Of a stretch of 64,000 nt of DNA, positions 1-11,610 are shown piece after piece. Under the pieces are notes generated by a model. It saw nothing but the letters and a program-made list of their open reading frames with translations. It was not told the DNA's origin and did not search any database. How positions within the stretch are numbered: the stretch's first letter is position 1; every line of letters starts with the position of its first letter. The stretch spans positions 1 to 64,000 of the forward strand of contig JAKCWG010000718.1 in assembly GCA_021464415.1 (NCBI GenBank), in the 5' to 3' direction. Source of the DNA: Lonicera japonica. Lineage: Eukaryota > Streptophyta > Magnoliopsida > Dipsacales > Caprifoliaceae. Made by a program: the position numbers and the translations under genes.

Positions 1-1
1 G

Positions 2-2530
2 ATTGATCTTCGATCGGGCTATCATCAAATGTTAGTTCGAGAGGAAGACATTCCGAAGACGGCATTTCGTACTCAATATGGTCATTATGAGTTCTTGGTA
101 ATGCCATTCGGGTTAACGAATGCACCAGCTGCTTTTATGGACCTAATGAATCGTTTATACCATCTGTATCTTGATCAGTTCGTGGTAGTTTTCATTGACG
201 ACATTCTTATCTATTCCAAGTCAGATGAAGAGCATGAGAATCACCTTCGCTTGGCTCTTCAAGTTCTTCGAGACCATAAGCTGTACGCTAAGCTTAGCAA
301 GTGTGACTTCTGGATGTCGGAAGTCAAATTCTTGGGACACGTCGTCTCGAGAGAGGGTATCTCCGTAGACCCGGCAAAAGTAGAAGCAGTCTTAAAATGG
401 GAGAGGCCTCGAAATGTTACCGAGGTTAGAAGTTTCTTGGGTTTGGCTGGGTATTATCGTCAGTTTGTCAAAGATTTCTCCCGTATAGCTTTACCGTTAA
501 CTCGCCTAACTCACAAAGGCGTTCAATTCGTGTGGGATGAATCATGTGAGAAAGCCTTCTTAGAGTTAAAAGATAGGCTTACTTCTGCTCCAGTTCTTAT
601 TTTACCCGAGCGAGGAAAGGGTTACACAATCTATTGTGATGCTTCTAGGCTTGGTCTGGGTAGTGTCTTAATGTAGGAGGAGCATGTGGTGGCTTATGCT
701 TCTCGACAACTCAAGCAACATGAGAAAAACTATCCCACTCATGATTTAGAATTAGCAGCTGTTGTATTTGCTCTAAAAATCTGGCGTCATTACTTATATG
801 GCGAAAGATTTGATGTCTATTATGATCATAAAAGCCTGAAGTATATTTTTACTCAGAAAGATTTGAACCTTAGGCAACGTCGGTGGATAGAGTATTTGGA
901 AGATTATGACTTTACTCTTCAATATCATCCAGGTATGGCTAATGTGGTAGCCGATGCCTTAAGCCGAAAATCTCAAGGGTCGTTAGCCGCATTACGGTGT
1001 CGGGAATGGAGGTTGAGAGAAAAGTTACAACGATACAACCTGATGGTGAATCGTAATAAGAACCGAACTTATTTGTGTAACATGATTGCCCAACCGGCAA
1101 TCAAACAACGAGTGATAGATGCTCAATGGGCAGATGAAGCGTTTCAGGTAATACGTGATCATTTGACTACGAAAACCGAATATGGTGGGTATAAACTCGG
1201 AGTCGATGGAGGAATTCGGGTTCGGGATAGGTTGGTGGTACCGAACAATCCTAAACTTAGAAATGAAATTCTAAGTGAAGCTCACCATTCTCAATTCTCT
1301 ATTCATCCCGGTGGTACAAAGATGTACCGGGACTTGTGTCGAAACTTCTGGTGGAATGGCATGAAGAAAGATGTTGCAAATTTTGTGAATAAGTGTATGA
1401 CGTGTCAACTAGTGAAGGCCGAGCACCAAAGGCCGGCAGGACAACTCCAACCATTACCCATTCTCGAGTGGAAGTGGGAACATGTTACCATGGATTTCGT
1501 TTCGGGGTTACCAAAGGCATTAGGGGGTCAAGATACAATTTGGGTGGTTGTCGATAGATTGACGAAGTCTGCTCACTTCCTTCCTATCCGAAACAACCAA
1601 AATGTGGAGAGCTTGGGAAAATTTTATGTTCGGGAGCTAGTTAAACTCCATGGGGTTCCATTAACTATTGTATCAGATCGAGATCCTCGTTTTACATCTC
1701 GGTTTTGGGAAAGTCTCCAAAGTGGTTTGGGAACACAGTTAAAATTTAGTACGGCATTCAACCCGCAGACCGATGGCCAATCTGAGCGGGTTATCCAAAT
1801 ACTTGAAGATATGTTGAGAGCGTGTGTCCTCGATTTTCGAGGAAACTTGATAGAGTGCCTGCCATTAGTCGAGTTTGCATATAACAATAGCTTCCAGGCT
1901 AGTACAGGCATGGCACCTTACGAAGCCCTTTACGGTCGTCCGAGCAGATCCCCGGTTTGCTGGTATGAAGTTGGGGAGAGAACCTTATTGGGTCCAGAGT
2001 TAGTAGAGCAAACTACCGAAAAGATTAAAACCATTCGACAACATCTCCTTACCGCCCAGAGTCGGCATAAAAGTTATGCCGATAAGCGCCATCGTCCATT
2101 GGAGTTTGAAGTTGGTAACCATGTGTTCTTGAAAACCAAACCTCGTTTTGGTATTATGCGGTTTGGTAGCAAAGGAAAGCTATCTCCTCGATACATTGGG
2201 CCTTTTGAAATTCTTGAACGTATTGGGAATGTTTCATATCGTCTAGCCTTGCCGCCGCAGTTGTCTAATGTACACAATGTATTTCATTTATCAATGCTAC
2301 GCCGATATGTACATGATCCTTCCCACATAGTACAATGCAAAAATCTCGAGGTCGTAGATGACGGAACATACGAGACCCGCCCGATACAAATTTTAGACCG
2401 TCGAGATCAGGTGTTACGTAATAAAATTATTCTGTTAGTGAAGGTCTTGTGGTTGCATCATGGAGCCGAGGAGGCGACTTGGGAGTTAGAAATGAAAATA
2501 CGTGGAAAATATCCAGAGTTGTTTAATTAA
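2..2530 (+). pseudogene. pol: Ty3/gypsy pol (RT, RNase H, integrase, chromodomain), one in-frame stop
   Basis: Retrotransposon polyprotein that copies the element RNA and inserts the cDNA. One frame is open from base 2 to 2530 apart from a TAG at 674-676. Visible in order: RT with the FIDDILIYS catalytic box near 195-220; RNase H with YCDAS just before the stop and YASRQL just after it; an integrase zinc finger with two His and a CMTC pair near 1280-1410; the integrase DDE triad ([16 protein letters not shown] and a Glu in the [11 protein letters not shown] stretch); and a chromodomain-like end (VKVLW, then EEATWE) before the TAA at 2528. The stop sits where relatives have a Gln codon, so it fits a C-to-T change of CAG. 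Otherwise the frame is clean, so the copy is fairly young but not fully coding. Confidence 0.92.
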
Positions 2531-2568
2531 TATGTAATCTCTAAATTTCGAGGACGAAATTTTATTTA

Positions 2569-2579
2569 GTGGGAGAGAT
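2569..2579 (+). other. Polypurine tract of the gypsy element
   Basis: The purine run GTGGGAGAGAT lies directly before the LTR start TGTAGCATCC. It is preceded by the GAGGACGAAATTTT block that typically ends chromovirus internal regions. It would prime plus-strand synthesis. Confidence 0.8.
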
Positions 2580-5012
2580 TGTAGCATCCTGTATTTTAAT
2601 TAATGTTAATTATGTTATATTAACTCTTTTATATATATTAGAATGATCGTTTTATGATTCGGGTGGTCCCAATGAATTTTGGTTGCTAAATAGGAAGTTT
2701 TGGGTTCTTTGTGATTCGTTAATTTGAGCTAACTTTGGGCTATCGTAAGTCCTCTGTTATTTATCCGATTGAAGTTTCACTTGCTTATGTCTCTAGTATT
2801 TGCATCATTCTACAACTTTCGTGTTTTGGCCGAAAGCTAATTCGCACTCCTCGTGGATCAAAACAGGGCGCGAAGTAGGCCCATCGCTAAATTCTGGTTG
2901 TTTAATAGTATTCGGCAGAGGGCTGTCTTCGGTGAATTTCTGAGAAAAATGTGTCCATAATTTGAGAAAACTTCTTCATATAAAGTTTTATAAGTTTGAA
3001 ATACCTTTCCGTGGACATAAAGAACACCTCAATCGGAGTTCCGAGTCAAAAGTTATGGTCAAAACAAAAACAGTGCTCCAGAACCAAAAACCCACGTGCG
3101 GTTACTGTAGCAACCGACTTAAAGTCGGTTTTAGCTCGTTTTAAGCCATTTTTCAACCATTTTCGAACCAGCAACTTCCACTAAAATCTAGAGAGTTCTA
3201 GAGAGAGAAAGATAGGTGTTTTTGAGCGTGTCTTACCTATTTTCACTTTCGATCGAAGGATTACACATCGAAAAACATCCGAAACACTTCTTTGCTTGCT
3301 ATTCATCATCTTCTACCTTGAGGACTCTTTGGGGAAGCTTGAAGCATCAAATTTCCTTCTTCTTTCTCACTCATAAACTGAGGTAGGGGTATTTTCTTGG
3401 TTTTTGACACATCATAAACTTGTTTATATGTTTTTAAATAGCTTTGTACACATATGTTGGGTTCTTGCTCGATTATTGAAATCGGTAGTTATTTTGGCCA
3501 CTGTTTTGATTAAATCTGGGAATATTGGTAATGATAAAAGTGAAGTATCAAGTATGTATTTTAAAATATAGTTTAATACCTAACTTATGGCTTTGGAATT
3601 ACCTTAAAAGGATAACGAATGAATTTTTGGTGAATTTTACAAGATTGGTGTGCGGTATTGATTCCTACGCGGGAATCTTGAATACTTTCTTAAATATTCC
3701 AAAGTCCACTCCATAATTTGAGTAAATTCATTTGGTTAATGAAAGGGGTTACTATGTTAATATTTGATGATTAAGAATACTTGATTCGAAGCGATATATG
3801 CCATACATACTTGGTATGGAGAGTTAATTGAACCAAATGATATATCTCTTGATTGTATGTATGATATTGATTATGAAAGTGGTTTATTGGTAAATTCTCC
3901 ATGTCAAATGATATATGGTTGAATTGGTTAGAGTATATATGGCATATGTTGCTTCATATGCACTATTATCATGTTATGCACGATATACATGTATACATAT
4001 CATTGTGTCAACCAAAGGCTGAAAACTCTTATGGCAAGTTCTTGGATGGACTCGTGGATTCGTGATTTCTGACTTGGCAAGTTATCTCATGAAAGGCCTA
4101 TATCATATCATATTGATTCAGAGAGCTTGTGTCTCTCGAAAAATGACTTTTGGTGTGAATGTATAGTGCTTGCCGGGATGGGAAAATAAGTAGGGCTCGG
4201 TGCCCTTGGGTTGAAAATCCCTAAACCCTTGGGGGAGCAACGTTTGGCCGCCTATAAGCCACCGGTGTGGAGCCCGGGAACCTAGGCAAATTGGCAAGGC
4301 ACTATGGTTTTGCGATTATCTGTATTTATATGGAATCGGGGTGAATGATCCCAGGGCTATTGTTATCTATACTTGTGTGGGATCGGGACAATTGATCCCA
4401 GGTTATCATATCTTGGTAGCAGTGGAATCTATTCATCACTCATGCTTTCTATTATACGAAAATCGGTTGACACGGGAGGTAACCTGCATTAGCATGTTCA
4501 TGCATGATCACTTGATGAATTTTGGATTTTCTGTTGATATTATTGATATTACCATGGTCTAAAAACAATTTGTTTACAAACTTGTTTTTAAACATATGCC
4601 TGGTACCCCCCCTACTGAGCAAATGGGTCACCCTGATTTTTCTTTAAAAATATTTCAGGTACTCACGAGTCCCACGAGGACAAGGACACGACCGGGTCAG
4701 GGACGATATAGAGGCTCTGATACTACTTGTATATTTTGGTTTACTGTGATGTATGTTTATTTTTCCGGGAAGCCACGGCTAGCCCGAGGAGTTTATATAC
4801 TTTGGTTATTCATATGGTTTGGATTATGTGTACTTGATACATGCTGGAATGTATAATATGTTTGATACCCTATGCAGCATGATACTTGTTATATATGTTG
4901 TTGTTGACTTATTTCTTTCTATATACCTATCTTAGTCTTACTAAGGTAGGTTAGTAACGCTACAGGCCTTAATTACAGGCGTTATCCTGTACATTAAGGC
5001 GGGGGTGTTACA
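2580..5012 (+). repeat. 3' LTR of the gypsy element (about 2.4 kb)
   Basis: It starts TGTAGCATCC right after the purine tract and ends GGGGGTGTTACA, giving the usual TG...CA ends. The unpaired 5' LTR is outside the window. Near 4190-4405 it has short direct repeats around GGGATCGGG/GATCCCAGG, the same relative place where other LTRs in this window carry tandem arrays. No coding capacity is seen. Confidence 0.85.
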
Positions 5013-7555
5013 ATTCCTAAAGTCCTAGAGATGATTGATACCTCAAATGGGGTTAGTATATATGTATTTATAGCTTTAGAATAATTAATGGGATGGGTCT
5101 GGAAGTCTTTGTCCGCAAACAAAGGGTGCGTCCGCAGAGAAACACTTTGGTGATGTCCGCTGACAAACCCCTGATTTGAAATGTGTGACGATTTTTGCAA
5201 TTTTTGCAATTAGAGACTTCCGATAAGTCATATTAGTGTATTTAAGCTTGTCTAGAATGTCCATAAGTCATTTCGGGTGATTCGAGTCGAAATCGGGATG
5301 TAAATTTCAAGTTTTAAATTTACCCGACTTTATAATTTTTAGTTAACTTGGAGGAAGCATAACTCCTTCGTTTTTCGTCAGATTAAGTTTCCGTTCACAA
5401 TGTGCCCTAGATTTTTAGGCAATCTACAACTTTTATTCTTCGGCCAAAGGCAAATTCGGACTTCTACGAGGTCGAAACTGAGCGCGAAAAAGGTTAATCA
5501 CTATCAGTTGTTCATTCGGTAACACTAACGTGCTGACTTCGTCGAATTTTTGGGAATTATCTGTCCAGAATTTGGAAACACTTCCTTCTAGGAAGTTGTA
5601 GATCTCCAAATAAGCTTTCCGTGGACATAAAGATCAGCTCAATCGAATTTCCGAGCAAGAAGTTATGACCGTCCAAAGTTCAGCGCTACAACGCCCCTAC
5701 GCGTGAACAGTACCCGCGAGAGTTAGAGCAGTAGATATATATACACACGTTTAGTTCTTCTTCTTCATTTTTCACCACCTCTATTAGGGAGCTTAGAGAG
5801 AGAAAGTGATGAAAGTGGAGAGGATTCTTGACGCCATCATCCACGCATCTTCATCACGCTAAAGCAACACCAAATCATCACTATTCACCTTCTTCTCCAA
5901 GATCCATCTCCATTGCTAGGGCTTTGAGTGAAAATTGGGGGTTTTGCGATTACATGACCACGGCTCGATCTAGCGCTCAATAGCTTGAGGATTCGGCATG
6001 TATAAGGTGGGAACAACTCTACTGAACCTATTTTCTTACTTATTACTTGTTGTATCAAAGATGTACATGGCCAAATGGGATTTTTCTTACGAAACCTTAC
6101 GTTTTGATGACTAGATGCGATTGGGCTAGATTCATTCCAAATTAATGATGTATAATGAGAAATTATTACCCCAAAAACATTAGATTCAAAGCATCTCATT
6201 CATAATGATCCGTTTTATCATTTTCACACTTGCACGACTTTTTTGGCTTGCATGGGCCCTTTTTCATATAACATTAGACCTCATTGACTTTGTAGAATAT
6301 GTACGCAGCCCGTTTAAGGTTTAATCGATGGCATTTTCTTTTCAATAATAGATATTCATGGCCCACTTAAGACCCCATTTTGATTTACATTTGGACCTAA
6401 TTCCATGTAGGCAACCCTTATAGGGTTTGATCGACTACACTTACATCTCTTCCATAAGTACGTTCTTTCGACTTAAGATTTGCTAGTGTTTCGATATATA
6501 TATTGTTGTGTTGTATTTTATATTGTTCTATATATATTGTATCTTGTATATTATGGATAATATATATCAGTTTGGATCATTGTACACCTAAAGAACCATT
6601 TGACCATCCATAACAAATAAATACCTAATGTGAAAAGTTCTAGTAACCGTCGGTCTACAAACATAGTATACGAATGGCTAGGTGGCCTGGTAGTAATGCT
6701 TAGTGGTTGGCCAAGTATGTAACTCATAATGTACTGTTAACAAAGTGATGACTACGAATACTTGCCATAAGAGATGTATACCTTTCACACGTAGTTGAGT
6801 AACTGAGAATAGAATGATTCTTATAGCATGTGAACCCTAAAAAGCTAGAAAGAGTATAATGCTATATGATGAGAGTTAGGGAACTGCTTTGATACTTGAG
6901 ATAGAACAGTTAGTGGGTTTTGGCATGCACATACATAGTGAATTTCACAGTAAGGTTTTCAAAATGATTGTATTATTGAAGCAACATATATATGATACGT
7001 ATGTTTTCAAATGAAAACCTTATTTTCATTATAAACCCCCATAGTTCCCCCGAGCCCGGATTTGGCTCATTCTTTCCTTTTCAACAGTTTTGCAGGTCTA
7101 TACTCGAGGGTGGCACACGTGGTACGTTTATAGAAGCTCTGATGACCTTGAACTACTTTGCAATCCTTAATACAAGGACAATGCCATTGAGGCCTTTATA
7201 TTACATTTTCAGACATTTGTATTTATTTAAAAGGATTTGGAACTGTTGTATAATCGTATAATTAAATAGACTTTGATAAAGTGTGTAGGTTGAGGAGTAT
7301 TTTTATTAAATGGTTGATTGTGAAACGATTGAACAGAGGTTATTCTTTTTATTTTTAATTACAGGGCGGATTGTTGTTTAAACGAACTCCTCATGCTGAA
7401 ATTTTGTAAAACGTGTTTTTCAACGAATCAAGTTTTATCCAAGAAAAAGATTTTTAAAGGTTGTGATTTTTATATTTTTAAACTTGTCGTCACGCACGGC
7501 ATCGGTGATTAACAGGGTCCCGGAGGTGTCTCGGAATAGGATTCAGGGCGTCACA
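5013..7555 (+). repeat. Related gypsy LTR, left end obscured
   Basis: It contains the shared LTR block 'CTTTCCGTGGACATAAAG ... AGTTATGACC' near 5625-5670, also present in the first LTR, and ends GGGCGTCACA at 7555. It matches the inverted LTR at 26750-29329 in layout and length (about 2.5 kb). Its left end meets the end of the first LTR exactly, so the first element probably inserted at or near its start. Small ORFs here are not convincing genes. Confidence 0.65.
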
Positions 7556-9175
7556 TGAAATACTAGAAAATCCATATACTTGGCTCAAAGGCACATTCAA
7601 TATATATACATATCTAGTATATATATCAAACTTACTTTCCCAAATATCCTATAATTTTACATGTGTTGTATCTCAAACTAGGTTCACCCAGTCTATTAAC
7701 GAGCAGCTCGATTTAGAATTTAGTTTCGAAGTCCACAAATGGGGAAATACTTAGTGTAATATCAAACCAGCCCGAGGCCGTACAATAGTCATAAGTTATA
7801 ACACTTGAACTTCATAGACACTTTCCCTATGTAGTTTTCATTTTTATTTCTAATAAAGGCTTGCCTGGCTTAGTTACGGACTGGCTAATATCAATACTTT
7901 CTTAACAACTTGTTTATAGCTTATCTATAAAATGAAAATACCACAAATATAAGTATTTATAGGCAAATCGTACTATTAATTCCATGTATAACTTCATATG
8001 TATACATATCATAGTTTTGTATCCGCTACTGTATACGTACATAAAAGTTTTATATTAATCTTCATCAAATCCACTTATAATTTGGGGTTTTTGTATAAAA
8101 ATCATATTGAAATCATATGCAATGCAAATCACCGAAGAATTTCAAGAAAACACCCCAAATCCCTATGAACATGCAATTTGAGTAAAATCCCCAAGTTTAG
8201 TTTGATGTGAAGCATATAATACTTAATAGTTTGAAATAAAGTTTGAGTACTAGTGTTCCCACCTGATTGAAGCTTTATCTTCGAAGATTGAGCGGTGGAT
8301 TTAGCCGAATTAAACAAATTTTGAATTTTTCCTAAATACCTTCAAGCTCTAATAATGGAGGACGAGGAAGATGATGAATAGTGGTGTGTTAAGGATGATT
8401 TGGAGTTGATTTGGAGGGGATTTTGTGTATGGATGACGGATGGTTAAAGATCCCTCAATCTCTCTCTAAGAAGAGCTATTTATCTCTCTTTGGATGATTC
8501 TAGGGTGTGTGGGTCGAAATATGGGTAAAAGAGGGGCTACATACCAGTTTTTAATACTTAAATGAGCCAAAAATTACATGCCAGACCTGTTTGGAAAAAC
8601 CCCAAACCGGTCCGCACTATAACCTTTTTGAGCTCTAGTGCACTGTTCGTATTTTGGTCATAACTTTTCTCTCGGAACTCCAATTTGGGTGATCCTTATG
8701 TCCACGAAAAGACAATTCAAAAATACACAACTTTATAAGAGGAAGTTTCTCCAAATTCTAAATAGATTAATTCTAGAAATTCGTATAAGACAATAGTCTG
8801 CTGTCGAGTTACGATACAATCAGATTTTAGTGGTCGGCCTACTTTGCATGTTGTTTTAACCAATGATGAGCATGATTTGGCTTCCAATCAAACCATTAAA
8901 GTTGTATAATGGATCAAAACCTAGCCATAGGCACAAATGGGGACTTAATCGGATAAGAAATTGAGAAGTTACGATATCTCAAAATTAGATAAAATTAAGC
9001 AATCGCGTAAAGTGAAAGCACGCGATTAACATCTCGACTTAGCTAGTATGACATGCTAAAAGTGTTGGATTAGCTAAGAAGGGTTCGAAACCAAAAGTTC
9101 ATGCCTTAACGAAGATTAAGCCTTAACCAGGCTTCAAAAGAGGATTAGCCCAAAAATGGAACACGAGGAATTACA
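7556..9175 (-). repeat. Truncated gypsy LTR fragment
   Basis: Reading minus, this piece has the same landmarks as the other LTRs: the GAACTCC / TGTCCACGAAAAGA block near 8675-8715 and a terminus reading TGTAATTCCTCGTG from 9175. The other end is missing (no TG...CA partner near 7556). No ORF of interest. Confidence 0.6.
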
Positions 9176-10537
9176 CATACCCCATTCAAAAGTATATTAA
9201 AAATTTGTTCAGTACAATTACGGACTGTGAGGATATAGCCAAAGCATGCTTTAAAACCATTAATATATCACTATAATGCACATCGCTCTTTATTATCTGC
9301 TATCGTATTTGTCTGTATGGGTTTTCTAGAAATCTTTATTCTTAACGATACTAAATGGGAGATTAAATTTCAAAATTGTAGTAAAACCCCCAATTTTGGT
9401 TTAAAGTCAAACATGCAACATATAATAATTTGAAAATAAGTTCGAGTACTAGTGTTCCCACCTTATTTGAAGCTTTGACACAAGTTTTGAGAAGGTTGAT
9501 GATGATCCAGGTGGCTGGAATAATTCCTATCCAAGAATCCTTAAGCTCGTCAAGCTTCCATTTTAATGAAATGAAGTGGAAGAAGATGAATAGTGTTGAT
9601 TGTAGCCAATTCGTGAATTAATCTTGTGAAACCATCATAAATCTCTGAAAAATCTCCCAAAACCTCCATAGATGAGCTCTTAAGTGTCTAATAGATATTA
9701 TGCATGAAATATGAATGATTTAGGGGTTTTAGGGTGCTAACAATTGGGTCAAAATGTGTTAGGTCGGGTCAACCCGATTGGCCAAATATCTCTGGCACAC
9801 TGTTCGTATTTTGGGCCTAACTTGGTTGAAACTCCGATTTGGATGATCTTTTTATCAATGGAAAGAGGACTAGAAGATCTACAACCTTTGCTTTTAGAGT
9901 TTCTTCAAATTATTAACAAAAAATACTAGTAATTCATTGAAGATAAAGATCTGCCAAAATGACTGCAAATTCGTATATGAGCATATTGGTTAATTGGCTC
10001 ACTTTGCGCTTAGTTATGTCCCATAAGGATCCATAATTGGGTTTCAGTCAAAACATAAAAGTTTTAAACGGGAAATAAATCTATCCAATGGTTCAAATGG
10101 TGAGTAATTTGGACATCGGATAAGAATATTGTGGCCTTTCAAAGTTGGCAAAAAACTCAATTATCATTGTAGCCGACCAAATCCAACCACAGCCATCCGA
10201 AATGCATTTTAACCATGCCCGCATATATAATATGATTAATATGAATTGTGGGAAGCATTGATCTCATCAAAGTATATCCATAACCAATTTCGACTACCCA
10301 AAGTTACGTTTAAAGTAAAATACAACTAAGGTGCGATTAACACCTATAATTCGATAAGGACCACCTAAGTAGCGAAATGATCATCCATTCATATATAATT
10401 AAGCTACTGAAACATGCTTGAGGTGTTGAAATCACATAATTCTACTCAGGACCAAAATTATTTGCCAAAGCGAGGTTAGTCGATAAATTAAGCTTATGTA
10501 AGAAAATTAATGAGCAAACTAAACACGAGGTGTTACA
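9176..10537 (-). repeat. Second truncated gypsy LTR fragment, same orientation
   Basis: Reading minus it starts TGTAACACCTCGTG at 10537 and shows the shared block near 9790-9870 (GCACACTGTTCGTATTTTGG, then ACTCCGATTTGGATGATC). It abuts the preceding fragment head to tail. Only the promoter-proximal half of the LTR is kept. Confidence 0.6.
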
Positions 10538-11610
10538 ACGAGATTCAAGCCTTAATATTAGCGTTCCCCATCTTTTATTCCTTTATATATTGTTTGAGTC
10601 CTACTTGCTAATTTTGAACCTGTCAGTTCATGTTCCTCCTGTTTGATCATGTTCTTGTGTGAATGCACTAATATGTTACTAGATATTCTCGGCCTAATCA
10701 TATTCTGGTCTTTATTGAAAAAAGATAGTGGGCTAGCACGTGCGGAAGTAAATTAATTAACCCTAGGTTTGTTATTTGGTAGTTGGATTCTCAAAAACCA
10801 ATTTTAATCGAATTAAAAACTAAACTCTAGAAGTCTTTGTATTTTAATTCTGGAAAACCTGTTTAATATTTTCTAACATGTAACAATTAATAAAGTAATT
10901 AAACATATAAGTAAGCACCATAATTAACAATGTATCCCTGCAGTGCATGACTAATTCTCAACAATGCACTATATGCACAAAAGTTTATAGATTCAATTAG
11001 TCTCAAATTATATAGACTTGCAAAACTTGAATTGCACAAGAAGCCTGCAAAAGTCTCCACCTTTTACACGTATAGTCCTCCAATCTGAATCGCACAAATA
11101 GGTTCACAACGAATTATTCTCCATGGTATCACATCGTTCTTCAACACCATTTTTGAATCACATGTACTTTGGGATTTGATTTGTTCTTTAAATAAAGAAT
11201 GCTTTCTTTGGCATAAATTAAAAGCCCTTAGGTGGTTTTATGTTTTGAGGTTTTAATCTCACTCTCAGGTTTGAAAATATTTGTCAAAATTTGTATAAAA
11301 GTCCTTTACCCTATGGGTCTTCTTATATAAAAATTAGAGGCCAACTCCCTTTAGTAAAAGGTTAAAAATACATAAAATAAGAAATTTTGCGATAAAAATA
11401 TTTTGCCCAATTTTAAAGGCCAGACTAGTCCAACACCAAAAAGGTGTACTTGTCCGAAATTAAGAATTTCAATTCCAAACCCTGAGACAAGCCAAACCGA
11501 TCCACATTGGAAATATTTGTACTAGTCCACCATTGAATTAGGCATGAAGCCATTCACTTAAACCTTGACCACACGTTAAAAAGTGACCATTCGTAATTTG
11601 ACACGTGGCT
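10538..11610. other. No recognisable feature
   Basis: AT-rich sequence without a credible ORF, RNA gene or repeat terminus. The minus-strand 89-aa ORF around 11538-11807 crosses an LTR border and is spurious. Confidence 0.5.

Larger units (their letters stand above)
1..5012 (+). mobile_element. Ty3/gypsy chromovirus, 3' half
   Basis: The element enters the window already inside its reverse transcriptase and runs through RNase H, integrase, a chromodomain-like tail, a purine-rich tract and one long LTR that ends at 5012. The 5' LTR and gag lie outside the window. The domain order RT-RH-INT and the C-terminal EEATWE motif place it in the chromovirus branch (Tekay/Del-like by inference). Confidence 0.9.

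Noticed and set aside
1624..1911. 95-aa minus-strand ORF opposite the gypsy integrase
   Set aside because: Shadow of the pol frame; no independent features.
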